Notes under the pieces: generated by a model | The model's input: only the letters and a program-made list of their open reading frames with translations | What the model was told of the DNA's origin: nothing | Databases searched by the model: none | From: Proteobacteria bacterium DTSAM18 | Lineage (GTDB): Bacteria > Myxococcota_A > UBA796 > GCA-2862545 | Reading direction: 5' to 3' | Assembly (NCBI GenBank): GCA_028767165.1 | Contig: JARACJ010000001.1 | Span: forward strand, 558,001 to 622,000 | DNA: 64,000 bases | Program-made: the position numbers and the translations under genes | In this document: piece after piece, positions 33,444 through 41,576 of the stretch | Layout of the letters: each line of letters begins with the position of its first letter | Numbering within the stretch: position 1 is the stretch's first letter

Positions 33444-35261
33444 TCACCCCTCAAGGTCCAGGACGAGCCGGAAGCCAACCTTGATGTTCTTGTATGCGCC
33501 CCATGAGGTGGGTCCGATGTGTCCTTCCCAAAACCTCCCGCTGATCCAACCCCATTCCTGACACCACTCGTAGGCGTCCCACGCGTCGATGAACTGGAGT
33601 CCTTCGTACTGGGCCCATGGGAGGTCGCTCTTCCACGTCGCCCTTGGCGGGAAGTCCTTGATCCACCGCTTCCGAGAGGTGGAAGAACAGCCACTAGGTG
33701 GAGGGTACTCCGGAACGTCAGTGGAGGGTTCCAGAAACCTCGGCTCAGACCAAATGACCGCCGATGGGACTTCGCGGCCTTCGTTGCCCCCAGAGCCTTG
33801 GGGAAGGGGGCGCGGCGGGTAGTTCTCCCACGGAAAGTCCTGGTTGGCCATGGAGTGGTAGTGCGCGGAGTACGCCGGTCGAAGGCAGCGAAGCTCATCC
33901 TTGGAGGGGAGCCGAAGTACGACACCGAGCTTGCGCTCCAGCCAAGCGCAGTAGGCCTGCGCGTCCGTCCAGGCGGCGCCCACCGGCTCGTCATCGGAGG
34001 TCGTATGGTTGGCGCGCTCCCAAGGCTCTCTATCATCCCAGCGTCGGGCACCATAGCCGGAATCGGCGAGCATCTGGCGGAAGGAACCAGCGTCGATCAG
34101 GTCGGTCATCGCGACCTGCTTTCGTCCGTCGACCTTCACCAGATGAAAGCCAGTTGGAAGGACACCACTCCATTGCATGCGTTCCGGAACGGGGAGTTGG
34201 CCCTTCTCTCGAAGCCACTCGATCCGTATGTTTGCCCAGCTTGTCTCTCGGCGTTCCGCGGTGGAGCCGCCACGGTCGTAGAATGCTTGCTCTGCCTCGT
34301 GAGCCTCCTTCTCGTCCCACACCTCCTGTCGAAAGTGAACGGAACGCTCCAGGTTGCTCTCCGTCATCAGCCGAGAGGGGAGATCCTCCACAGCGAGATG
34401 ATGGTCCAGACCTGTGTCACTTGGCTGAGGTGGTCTGTCCTGCCGATAGCTTCGCCAGAGGACCTCCCACGCGCCGTCGTGACCACGAAGAACGACCAAG
34501 CGGTCATTGTATGGAATGACTTCCACCCAGCCGACCTCGCTTGCGTCGAACAACGAACGAAATGCCTGAACGGCAGCCGTTACGTTCTCGAGGCTCCGTT
34601 GCCGGTCACTCAGGCTTGCTTCTGCTTCGGACGGCCAGTAGCTCTTGTCGACGATGGGCTCGGGCTGGCCTTTCACGAGCTTGTTGTCCAAGAACCCCCA
34701 CTGCATCCAGAGGTCCCAGCGGCACTCCCTCGGGCCGTGGAATAGATGGGCGATGGCGTCGACTGCGCTCTCATCGAGTCCCGGGATGGTGTCCAATACG
34801 TCGCTCACGCTGCGGTATCGAACCTGATCCCATGTCTCCCAGCTGATGCCGTGCCCGAGGAAGACCTTGGAGGGAAGCGGCTCCGCGGACTCGAACACAC
34901 GATCCGCCAATTGCCGCCGATTGGGGCCGGACGCCCTGTTGAAGAAAAGGAGACGTGAACCACCGTGGTCTGAGGGGAACATCCGGGCGCGGTGGTGGCA
35001 CTGTGCTCGGGTCAGAAACGCCTGAAACGCCGGCCAGTGCTGTGACTGATAGTCGCCCCAGTCTCCCCGGAATCCCAGGCGCTGTACGATCGCGGTGAGA
35101 GCTTGTCGGTGTCGAACAGGCTCGGCGTCGGGATTTGGAACCCGATGCTTGGCACCTGCCTTGATCTCCGCTGGAGAGATCCCTGCAAGGGGAATTGCGT
35201 GGCCATCACGCAGAAGCAGGTACCCGGCACGAGGTGATGGGTTGGACGTTTCGGTTGACAT
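33444..35261 (-). CDS. Large protein with C-terminal FGE/C-type-lectin-like domain
   Basis: The 605-residue protein has an unrecognised N-terminal half and a C-terminal sulfatase-modifying-factor (FGE) fold from about residue 415: EPVGAAWTDAQAYCAWLERK, LRLPSKDELRCLRP, and the terminal WGAYKNIKVGFRLVLDLE. This fold is used by formylglycine-generating enzymes and as a ligand-binding domain in phage receptor-binding proteins, diversity-generating retroelement targets and some defence proteins. The two active-site cysteines of true FGE are not evident. ATG 35261 is preceded by GGAGGT; ATG 35273 is not. First gene of the five-gene operon beside the tRNA end of the island. Confidence 0.68.
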   Translation of the reverse strand: MSTETSNPSPRAGYLLLRDGHAIPLAGISPAEIKAGAKHRVPNPDAEPVRHRQALTAIVQRLGFRGDWGDYQSQHWPAFQAFLTRAQCHHRARMFPSDHGGSRLLFFNRASGPNRRQLADRVFESAEPLPSKVFLGHGISWETWDQVRYRSVSDVLDTIPGLDESAVDAIAHLFHGPRECRWDLWMQWGFLDNKLVKGQPEPIVDKSYWPSEAEASLSDRQRSLENVTAAVQAFRSLFDASEVGWVEVIPYNDRLVVLRGHDGAWEVLWRSYRQDRPPQPSDTGLDHHLAVEDLPSRLMTESNLERSVHFRQEVWDEKEAHEAEQAFYDRGGSTAERRETSWANIRIEWLREKGQLPVPERMQWSGVLPTGFHLVKVDGRKQVAMTDLIDAGSFRQMLADSGYGARRWDDREPWERANHTTSDDEPVGAAWTDAQAYCAWLERKLGVVLRLPSKDELRCLRPAYSAHYHSMANQDFPWENYPPRPLPQGSGGNEGREVPSAVIWSEPRFLEPSTDVPEYPPPSGCSSTSRKRWIKDFPPRATWKSDLPWAQYEGLQFIDAWDAYEWCQEWGWISGRFWEGHIGPTSWGAYKNIKVGFRLVLDLEG

Positions 35262-35599
35262 TGGCACCTCCATACACAGCCACTCGCCTTCCCCGATGGC
35301 CGCCAGTGGGAAGTCGTGTGGCCCGGAAGGGCCGAACGTCTGAATGTAGGCATCTATTCATCGCGTAGAGAACTTGCTCTCGGCGTTGGCGGCGCCGACG
35401 ATCCCGCTGGGCGTCTCTGGACCCGTTGGGTTGATACTTGGCCGGAGAACGAGTGTCAACCAACTGTGTGGTGGGCCAGCGCACTGGAGTGATGTCGCAG
35501 CTCTGGAGACGCATTGTCTGCCCATGTTCCATGATTGGCGGAGTAGCGAACCCAAGAACGAAAGAGCCCCCGCCACATACGTGACGAGGGTTCTTCAAG
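35262..35599. other. Right island end
   Basis: About 340 bases between the FGE-fold gene and tRNA-Asn. They should contain the promoter of the five-gene operon and end in the tRNA terminator/boundary repeat (35553-35604). No gene is visible, and no integrase is present at either end of the island. Confidence 0.5.
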
Positions 35600-35604
35600 C
35601 GCCC
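35553..35604. repeat. Right island boundary repeat at the tRNA-Asn 3' end
   Basis: This 52-bp block partners the left copy at 19809-19861. It covers the tRNA terminator hairpin and the last five bases at the 3' end of the tRNA. The core GGGTTCTTCAAGCGCCC at 35588-35604 is identical in both and is the best candidate for the attachment core. Confidence 0.75.
35564..35593 (-). terminator. Rho-independent terminator of tRNA-Asn
   Basis: On the minus strand GAACCCTCGTCAC and GTGGCGGGGGCTC form a long stem with two mismatches around a four-base loop, followed by a T-rich tail (TTTCGTTCTT). It begins 7 nt after the tRNA 3' end. Confidence 0.8.
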
Positions 35605-35673
35605 ACACCTGGATTCGAACCAGGGACACACGGATTAACAGTCCGTTGCTCTAACCAACTGAGCTATGTAGGC
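35600..35673 (-). tRNA. tRNA-Asn (GTT anticodon)
   Basis: The minus strand folds as a complete tRNA: acceptor GCCTACA pairs with TGTGGGC (one G-T), the D arm is AGCTC/GAGCA, the anticodon loop CTGTTAATC carries GTT, and the T arm holds GGTTCGAATCC. The discriminator base is G, as usual for tRNA-Asn, and CCA is not encoded. It is intact at the right edge of the island and is the apparent integration target. Confidence 0.95.
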
Positions 35674-35742
35674 ATATGTCGTTCCCGCCGGGTTCGCTGA
35701 AGCATCCCCCCGCGGCGCGCCCGCCATTTAAGACGGCAGAAA

Positions 35743-35773
35743 TGGCCCGTCAACCAGACCGGGCCACTTTTTT
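35743..35773 (+). terminator. Hairpin with T-tract
   Basis: TGGCCCG and CGGGCCA pair around a ten-base loop and are followed by CTTTTTT on the plus strand. No plus-strand gene precedes it closely, so it may be a relic, or may act in the opposite direction below the acyltransferase gene, where the tail is weaker (ATTTCT). Confidence 0.45.
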
Positions 35774-35913
35774 CGAAGGTCCGCCAAAGCGCCGACCCTT
35801 CCTCCCACTTGCCATGACGGACCGTCGCGGGCCTCGCTGAAGCGCCCTCCGGGAGGCCCCGGAGCCCGCCTCGGGTGACACCCGACGGCCGGTGTCGGCG
35901 GCGCCGCGCCTCT

Positions 35914-36765
35914 TCAGCGCACCTTCTCGGCGCGCACCTGCTCGGGCAGGCCCTCGTCCTCGGGCGCCTTGTCGAGCCCGGCGAGGGGCCAGGGGTTCGC
36001 GAACAGTTTGCGGGCCGTCTTCGCGAGCCGCGCGGCGTCCTTGCCGTCCACGAAGCGGTGGTCGATGGTGGCGCTGATGGTCATCATGGGCCGGCTCACC
36101 AGGTGGCCGTCGACCACCTGGGGACGGTCCTTCACGGCGCCGATGAGCACCAGCACGGGCACGCGGGCCCAGGGGGTGAACGGGGCGTAGGCCTCGTCGA
36201 GGCCGAACATGCCCACGCTCGTGATCATCGCGGAGCCGAAGGGGAATTTGCGCACGCCGAGGGCGGGGATGGACACACCCAGCGCGGAGGCCAGCCAACC
36301 GGTGAGCCAGATGAGCGGGCGGATGAGGAAGGTGGGCAGGAACTTGAGCGCGCCCATGGACTTCTTGAACTCCTCGTCCTCGCCCCGCACCAGCTTGGTG
36401 GCGCCGGCCCGCAGCTCGTTGGCGATGGAGACGATGTCCTTCTGGTCTGCGTTCTCCACCTTGTAGTTGCCGAGGTCGGCGCCGTCCTCGAGCGCCACGA
36501 GGAAGGCGATGTCGACGGAGTCGTGGGGCACGTACCGGCCCCACAGGATGCGGCCGTTGAGGCCGGGAGAGCGGGCCATGGCGGCGGCGAGGATGCGACC
36601 CACCACGTGGGTCATGGTGACCTTCACGCCCGTCGTCTTCCGCAGGTGGTCGATGAGCTTGATGGCCTCGGTCACCTCCACCTCGAGCTTGCCGAAGATG
36701 GCGGGGGAGGAAGGCGCATTCCAGCTGGAGATGGCGAGCTTGCGGCGGGTACGGTTCATGGCCAT
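35914..36765 (-). CDS. Stand-alone 2-oxoacid dehydrogenase acyltransferase catalytic domain
   Basis: The 283-residue protein corresponds only to the catalytic domain of E2 components. It contains VTMTHVVGRILAAAMARSPG, FGSAMITSVGMFG and the active-site motif DHRFVDG near the C-terminus. Lipoyl and peripheral-subunit-binding domains are absent, and no E1 or E3 genes are nearby, so it probably transfers acyl groups outside the classical complex. A hydrophobic insert (PTFLIRPLIWLTGWLASALG) may give membrane contact. It is divergent from the radical-SAM gene, with 102 nt between the starts. Confidence 0.85.
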   Translation of the reverse strand: MAMNRTRRKLAISSWNAPSSPAIFGKLEVEVTEAIKLIDHLRKTTGVKVTMTHVVGRILAAAMARSPGLNGRILWGRYVPHDSVDIAFLVALEDGADLGNYKVENADQKDIVSIANELRAGATKLVRGEDEEFKKSMGALKFLPTFLIRPLIWLTGWLASALGVSIPALGVRKFPFGSAMITSVGMFGLDEAYAPFTPWARVPVLVLIGAVKDRPQVVDGHLVSRPMMTISATIDHRFVDGKDAARLAKTARKLFANPWPLAGLDKAPEDEGLPEQVRAEKVR

Positions 36766-36867
36766 GGAAGGCACCTCTCGTGTGGTGCCTCCAGTCTATG
36801 CGAAGGCCGCCGCCCGGCCTACCTTGACGCCGGGAACGCCCCTGGGCACGCTGGCGTGGGAGGTGTC

Positions 36868-37764
36868 GTGGGCGTCCTTCGACTGAGTCTGTCCCCATCC
36901 GGTTGTGGCCTGTCCTGCTCGTTCTGCGATCAGGTGCCGGCGCGTGGCCCGGACGGCTGGCCTGCCTGGAAGGCGCGGCTCGACGGGGCAGGTGACGCGC
37001 TCACGTCGCTGCACCTCACGGGGCACGACAGCGTGGCCTCGCCCCACCTGCTCCGGGTGCTCCGCTGGGCCCGGGAGCGCGGCCTGCCTGTCACCCTGTC
37101 CACGCCGGGGCACCTCCTGGGCCGCAAGGGCCTCGTCGCGCGCCTGGCCGCCGAGGGGCTCACCGAGCTCCGCATCTCGCTGCATGGCGGTCGCCGAGCC
37201 ACCCACGACGGCATCGCCGGCCGCGACGGCGCCTGGGTGGCTTCCCTCACGGCCCTGCGTGAGGCGGCGAAGGTCCCGGGCCTCACGGTCGTCGCCCAGA
37301 CCACCGCCTGCACCTTCAACGCCGACGAGCTGCCCCACATCCAGCACCTCGCCTCCATGGCGGGCGTCCGCCGCTACCGGGTACGTCAGCTCCACGCGCC
37401 CCACGGGGACCTCCAGCCCATCCCCACCGGCCACGCCCTGGCCATGTGGCACCACCTGTGGCGTGAGGCGCAACAGGAGGGCGTCTTCATGACCTGGCGC
37501 GGCCTCGAGGACACCTGGAACCCCGCCCGCCAGTGGTCCCACCCCATCGAGCTGCCCATCTCCGTGCGCCCCCACGCCGACGACGGCCACTGGGTCCTCG
37601 ACGAGATGGCCGTCCACGCCCTGCGCCACCGCGTCGACATCCCTGCCGCCCGCCTCGGCCTGCGCTGGAACCCGAAGCTGCCGGCGAAGCTGGGCGTGAC
37701 CCCGGAATCCCTCCGAGAGGAGCTGGACCGGCTCGGAGCGAAGCTCCTGCCCAGCCATCCCTGA
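36868..37764 (+). CDS. Radical SAM protein
   Basis: The 298-residue protein carries the 4Fe-4S/SAM signature very near the N-terminus: C13, C17 and C20 in GCGLSCSFC. A TIM-barrel-like core follows with TLSTPGHLLGRKGL, LRISLHGG and a VVAQTTACTF strand. There is no extra Cys-rich C-terminal domain. GTG 36868 is preceded by GGGAGG at 36858-36863; there is no earlier in-frame start with a site. Substrate unknown. It is divergent from the acyltransferase gene. Confidence 0.83.
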   Translation: MGVLRLSLSPSGCGLSCSFCDQVPARGPDGWPAWKARLDGAGDALTSLHLTGHDSVASPHLLRVLRWARERGLPVTLSTPGHLLGRKGLVARLAAEGLTELRISLHGGRRATHDGIAGRDGAWVASLTALREAAKVPGLTVVAQTTACTFNADELPHIQHLASMAGVRRYRVRQLHAPHGDLQPIPTGHALAMWHHLWREAQQEGVFMTWRGLEDTWNPARQWSHPIELPISVRPHADDGHWVLDEMAVHALRHRVDIPAARLGLRWNPKLPAKLGVTPESLREELDRLGAKLLPSHP

Positions 37765-37790
37765 AGCGTGCGTGCGAGACAAGGAGCGCA

Positions 37791-38047
37791 GCGACGCCGC
37801 ATCGCGCGTGCGATCCAGGGATGGCGACGCCCCTTCACCCAAAACGCCCCTGCATCACCACCCCAGGGCCCAAGCCCGCGAAAGCAATCCCAGGGCATCC
37901 CTTCAGCCACGCACCCGAGGTCGTCGCGGTCTGGGCAGGTGCGAGGCGAGGAACAAGGGGAAGAGCGACCTTCTGGTCGCGCTCCCCGCGGTGACGAAGA
38001 AGCGCGCCTTCTCAGACCGTGAGGGCCGTCTCCTCGGCACGAGCGAA
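37791..38047. repeat. Tandem intergenic repeat, unit 1 (257 bp)
   Basis: This unit and the next start with the same 36 bases (37791-37826 and 38048-38083). Further shared blocks follow in the same order: GGGCCCAAGCCCGCGAAAGCAATCCCA, a hairpin AGCGACCTTCTGGTCGC, and a TCAGACCGT block near the end. Nothing suggests coding. It behaves like a structured intergenic repeat that was tandemly duplicated. Confidence 0.8.
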
Positions 38048-38290
38048 GCGACGCCGCATCGCGCGTGCGATCCAGGGATGGCGTCGCCCCGCCCAAGAAT
38101 TCGCCCCGGCACCACCACCTCTGGGCCCAAGCCCGCGAAAGCAATCCCAGCGCCCCCCCTTCAGCCACACGCCCAAGCCCTTGACGGTCTGGCGTGGTGC
38201 GGAACGAGGAGCAAGGAGGAAAGCGACCTTCTGGTCGCGCCCTCCGAAGCGACGAAGGACCGCGCCGCGTCAGACCGTCAGGGGCGCCTC
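38048..38290. repeat. Tandem intergenic repeat, unit 2
   Basis: The second unit begins exactly 257 bp after the first and keeps the same internal blocks with scattered substitutions. It runs into the 3' end of the SDR gene: the stop codon at 38270 and the last few codons (EEAPLTV) fall inside the repeat. The C-terminus of that protein was therefore probably shaped by the repeat's arrival. Confidence 0.75.
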
Positions 38291-39121
38291 CTCGTCGAGG
38301 AAGAAGTCGGGGACGAGCTCCCCCTTCATGCTCGGATCCACCAGATACTTGTCCAGATCCGTCACCCCGGCCGCCGCCAGCACCTCGTCGTCGATGAAGA
38401 AGTTGCCGGTGCACTCCCGCGACGGCTTCGTCAGCACCACGTGCGCGGCGTCCGCCATGATCTCCACCGTGCGGCTTCGGGGCGTCATCACGTCGCCCAT
38501 GGGCATGTTGGCGATGGCCGCCGTGGCGATCGCGGTGCGGGGCCACAGGGCGTTCACGGCCACGCCGTGGTGCTTGAACTCCTCGGCCATGCCCAGCACG
38601 CACATGCTCATGCCGTACTTGGCCATCGTGTAGGCCAGGTGGGGCCCGAACCACTCCGGGTTCATGTTCAGCGGCGGCGCCAGGTTGAGGATGTGTGGGT
38701 TGGCACCCTTGAGCAGGAAGGGCAGGCAGCACTTGCTCGTGATCCAGGTGCCCCGGGTGTTGACCTGGTGCATCAGGTCGAAGCGCTTCACGCTGGTGTC
38801 GTGGGTGCCCGTGAGCTGGATGGCGCTGGCGTTGTTGATCAGGATGTCGATGCCGCCGAACGTGCGGACGGTCTCGAGCACGGCGGACTCGATCTGGCCG
38901 GCGTCCCGAAGATCCACCTTGAGGGGCAGGGCGGTGCCGCCGGCGGCGTCGATCTCCTCGGCGGCGGTGTAGATCGTGCCCTCGAGCTTGGGGTGGGGCT
39001 CGGTGGTCTTGGCGGCGATCACGACGTTCGCGCCGTCCCGGGCGGCCCGCAGTGCGATGGCCTTGCCGATGCCCCGGCTGCCGCCGGTGATGAAGATGGT
39101 CTTGCCGCTCAGGTCGGACAT
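38270..39121 (-). CDS. HSDL2-like short-chain dehydrogenase
   Basis: The 283-residue SDR has the cofactor motif TGGSRGIGKA (residues 12-21), NNASAIQ, a catalytic YTMAK (Tyr-x3-Lys) and a long C-terminal part, with the order typical of the HSDL2/citronellol dehydrogenase group. The loop around the catalytic Ser reads NLAPPLNM, so the usual active-site serine is replaced, as in that subgroup. GGAGG precedes ATG 39121. Its last codons lie in the tandem repeat. It probably oxidises or reduces a lipid-like alcohol or acyl-CoA derivative. Confidence 0.88.
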   Translation of the reverse strand: MSDLSGKTIFITGGSRGIGKAIALRAARDGANVVIAAKTTEPHPKLEGTIYTAAEEIDAAGGTALPLKVDLRDAGQIESAVLETVRTFGGIDILINNASAIQLTGTHDTSVKRFDLMHQVNTRGTWITSKCCLPFLLKGANPHILNLAPPLNMNPEWFGPHLAYTMAKYGMSMCVLGMAEEFKHHGVAVNALWPRTAIATAAIANMPMGDVMTPRSRTVEIMADAAHVVLTKPSRECTGNFFIDDEVLAAAGVTDLDKYLVDPSMKGELVPDFFLDEEAPLTV

Positions 39122-39228
39122 GGAACCTCCAAAGGTCGGATGCTGGATGCGTTCGTCAGGACGTCGTGGGATGGTGCGGGCCAGCGCCATCTGGCCAGCT
39201 ATAGAACGGCCGGACATGGAGAGTCTGA

Positions 39229-40503
39229 ATGAAGTGGATGCAGCGCGTGCCCAATGTGGACGCCGCCTGGCTGCGCATGGACCGCCCGAACAACCCCATG
39301 ATGATCACGGGGGTGATTCGGCTGCAAGGTCCGGTGCGTTGGGGGCGGATGGAAGCGCTCATCCGCGGCCGCCTGTGGAACCTGTATCCACGCTTCCGCT
39401 GGCTCATCGGCCACCGCGGCCCCTTCGGCGTACCGTGGTGGGTCGAGCCGGACGAGCCCGCGATGACGAAACACATCGTGCGGGTGTGCCTCGAAGGCGG
39501 CGCCGACGCCGAGCGCGCCTTCATCGACCAGATGCTCTCCACCCCCCTGGATCCGACCGAGCACGTGTGGCAGTTCCACTTCGTGGATCTACCGGACGGA
39601 TCCGGCCTCATGCTGCTGCGGATCCACCACGTCGTCGCCGACGGCATGTCCCTGGCGCAGCTGTTCCTTGAGCTCGGGGATGCGGATCTGTCGGAGCGGC
39701 AGGGGCGCACACCCGAGGCCATGCAGGTCGGATCCGGGTTCCGGGAGCGCCTGAAGCTGGTGGGCCGGAGCACCGCGGAGCTCGCCCGCCTCGTCACCCT
39801 GCCCGGAGAGCCCGATCTGGGCCTGAAGGTGCCGCTGGGAGAGGCCAAGTCCGCGGTGTTCCTGCAGCCCATCCCCCTCGACGAGGTCAAGGCGGTCGCC
39901 CGCCGTGAGGGGGGCACCGTCAACGACGTGGTCCTCAGCGTCGTCGCCGCCGGCGTCCGGCGTCACCTCCTCGAAGCGGGTGTGAAGCCACGCCCGCTGC
40001 GTACCTTCGTGCCCTTCAACCTGCGCCCGGTGGATCCGGAGGTCCGCTACGAGCTCGGCAACCGCTTCGGCCTGGTGCTCTCCCACCTTCCGGTCGACGC
40101 CACCAGCTGGACCGAGCGGATCCGACGGATCCGCAAGAGCATGAAGCGGATCAAGCGAGGGGTGCAACCGCTCGCCACCTACGGCGCGCTGCAGCTCACG
40201 GGCCTGACCCCGCTCCCGCTCGAGAAGCTCGTGATGGCCCTGTTCGGCCCCAAGGCCACGCTCATCGTCACCAACGTGCCCGGTCCCACCCGCCACCTGC
40301 AGATGGCGGATCACAAGGTCGAGGACGTCATGTTCTGGGTGCCCCAGTCCGCGAACCTCGGCTTCGGCGTGTCCATCCTCAGCTACGCCGGCATGGTCCG
40401 GATCGGCATCGCCGTGGACAAGGGCTGCGTGCCCGAGCCCGACGCCATGGCCGGCCACTTCCACGACGCCTGGCTGGCCCTGAAGGCGGGGGAGGCTGCG
40501 TGA
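39229..40503 (+). CDS. Wax ester synthase/diacylglycerol acyltransferase-type enzyme
   Basis: The 424-residue protein matches the WS/DGAT family, which makes wax esters or triacylglycerol from acyl-CoA at the membrane. The condensing motif HHVVADG is near residue 140, the N-terminus has the typical DAAWLRMDRPNNPMMI, and the C-terminal DUF1298 part contains NVPGPTRHL and VSILSYAGMVRIGIAVD. The neighbouring SDR is divergent, with 107 nt between the starts. Its stop overlaps the start of the methyltransferase gene by 4 nt (GTGA). Confidence 0.9.
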   Translation: MKWMQRVPNVDAAWLRMDRPNNPMMITGVIRLQGPVRWGRMEALIRGRLWNLYPRFRWLIGHRGPFGVPWWVEPDEPAMTKHIVRVCLEGGADAERAFIDQMLSTPLDPTEHVWQFHFVDLPDGSGLMLLRIHHVVADGMSLAQLFLELGDADLSERQGRTPEAMQVGSGFRERLKLVGRSTAELARLVTLPGEPDLGLKVPLGEAKSAVFLQPIPLDEVKAVARREGGTVNDVVLSVVAAGVRRHLLEAGVKPRPLRTFVPFNLRPVDPEVRYELGNRFGLVLSHLPVDATSWTERIRRIRKSMKRIKRGVQPLATYGALQLTGLTPLPLEKLVMALFGPKATLIVTNVPGPTRHLQMADHKVEDVMFWVPQSANLGFGVSILSYAGMVRIGIAVDKGCVPEPDAMAGHFHDAWLALKAGEAA

Positions 40504-41576
40504 TCAAGTACCTCGGCTCCAAGCGCCTCCTCGTCGACGACATCAGCCGCCTGTGCGGTCTGCTGGCCCCGGAGGGCGCCGAGGTCCTCGACCTCTTCTC
40601 CGGCACCGCGCGGGTGGGTCGGGCCCTGCGGCAGGCAGGCTTCACCGTCACCAGCAACGACTGGAACGCCTACGCCGCCACCCTGGCCCGGTGCTACCTG
40701 CAGGGCGATCTCGCCACCCACGGATCCGAGGTGCAGGGGTGGATCGACCGCCTGCAGGCCGCGCCGGATCGCGACGGCTACGCCACGCAGACCTGGTGTC
40801 GCGACAGCCGCTTCTTCCAGGAGGTCAACGGACGCCGCATCGACGGGATCCGCCACGCGCTGCAGGAGCTGGATCCGCCGGAGCCCCTGCGATCCATCCT
40901 TCTCACGAGCCTGATGGAGGCGGCCGACCGGGTCGACAGCACCACCGGGGTGCAGATGGCCTACCTGAAGAACTGGGCGCAGCGCAGCCACAACGCGCTC
41001 ACGCTGCGGATCCCGCGGATGCTGGCGGATCCGGCCCCGGCAGGCACGGTGTGGCAGATGGACGCCCGGGATGCAGCCGCCCGGTTCACCGGCTCCATCG
41101 CCTACCTGGATCCGCCCTACAACCAGCACAAGTACGTCGGCAACTACCACATCTGGGAGACCCTGGTGCGCTGGGACGCCCCCGAGGTGTACGGCAAGGC
41201 CTGCAAGCGCGTGGCCTGCAAGACCCAGAAGTCGGTCTTCAACTCCAAGCGCCACATCCGTGCGGGCATGCAGCACGTCACGGACGCCCTCGACGTGGAC
41301 ACCCTGGTCGTCTCCTTCAGCAACGAAGGACACCTCACCCTGCAGGATCTGGTGCAGATCCTGCAGACCCGCGGCGAGGTGAGTGCCTGGGCCCGGGGCT
41401 ACGAGCGCTACGTGGGCGCCAAGATCGGCATCCATGGTCCCAAGGGCGACAAGGTGGGCGCCGTGAGCCACACCCGCAACCTCGAGTACCTGTTCGTGGC
41501 CGGCCGCCAGCCGGATCCGGACGGGATCCAGGCTGCGCTCGGCGACGACTGGGCGCCGGTCAGTCCAACGCCCTGA
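40500..41576 (+). CDS. D12-class adenine-specific DNA methyltransferase
   Basis: The 358-residue protein resembles Dam-like N6-adenine methyltransferases: KYLGSKRLL at the N-terminus (motif X), LDLFSGTARVG (SAM-binding motif I), SNDW, and the catalytic DPPYNQHKY (motif IV) near residue 205. GTG start, overlapping the acyltransferase stop (GTGA). No restriction endonuclease is nearby, so it is likely an orphan methylase for regulation or repair signalling, or a remnant of a mobile system. Target sequence cannot be predicted. Its 3' end overlaps the convergent FAD gene by 17 nt. Confidence 0.87.
   Translation: MIKYLGSKRLLVDDISRLCGLLAPEGAEVLDLFSGTARVGRALRQAGFTVTSNDWNAYAATLARCYLQGDLATHGSEVQGWIDRLQAAPDRDGYATQTWCRDSRFFQEVNGRRIDGIRHALQELDPPEPLRSILLTSLMEAADRVDSTTGVQMAYLKNWAQRSHNALTLRIPRMLADPAPAGTVWQMDARDAAARFTGSIAYLDPPYNQHKYVGNYHIWETLVRWDAPEVYGKACKRVACKTQKSVFNSKRHIRAGMQHVTDALDVDTLVVSFSNEGHLTLQDLVQILQTRGEVSAWARGYERYVGAKIGIHGPKGDKVGAVSHTRNLEYLFVAGRQPDPDGIQAALGDDWAPVSPTP

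Noticed and set aside
33444-35261. Diversity-generating retroelement target
   Set aside because: The lectin-like C-terminus raised the idea, but there is no reverse transcriptase and no template repeat resembling the C-terminal coding sequence in the window.
40500-41576. Restriction-modification system
   Set aside because: A methylase is present but no endonuclease or specificity gene is near it; the neighbours are lipid and redox genes.
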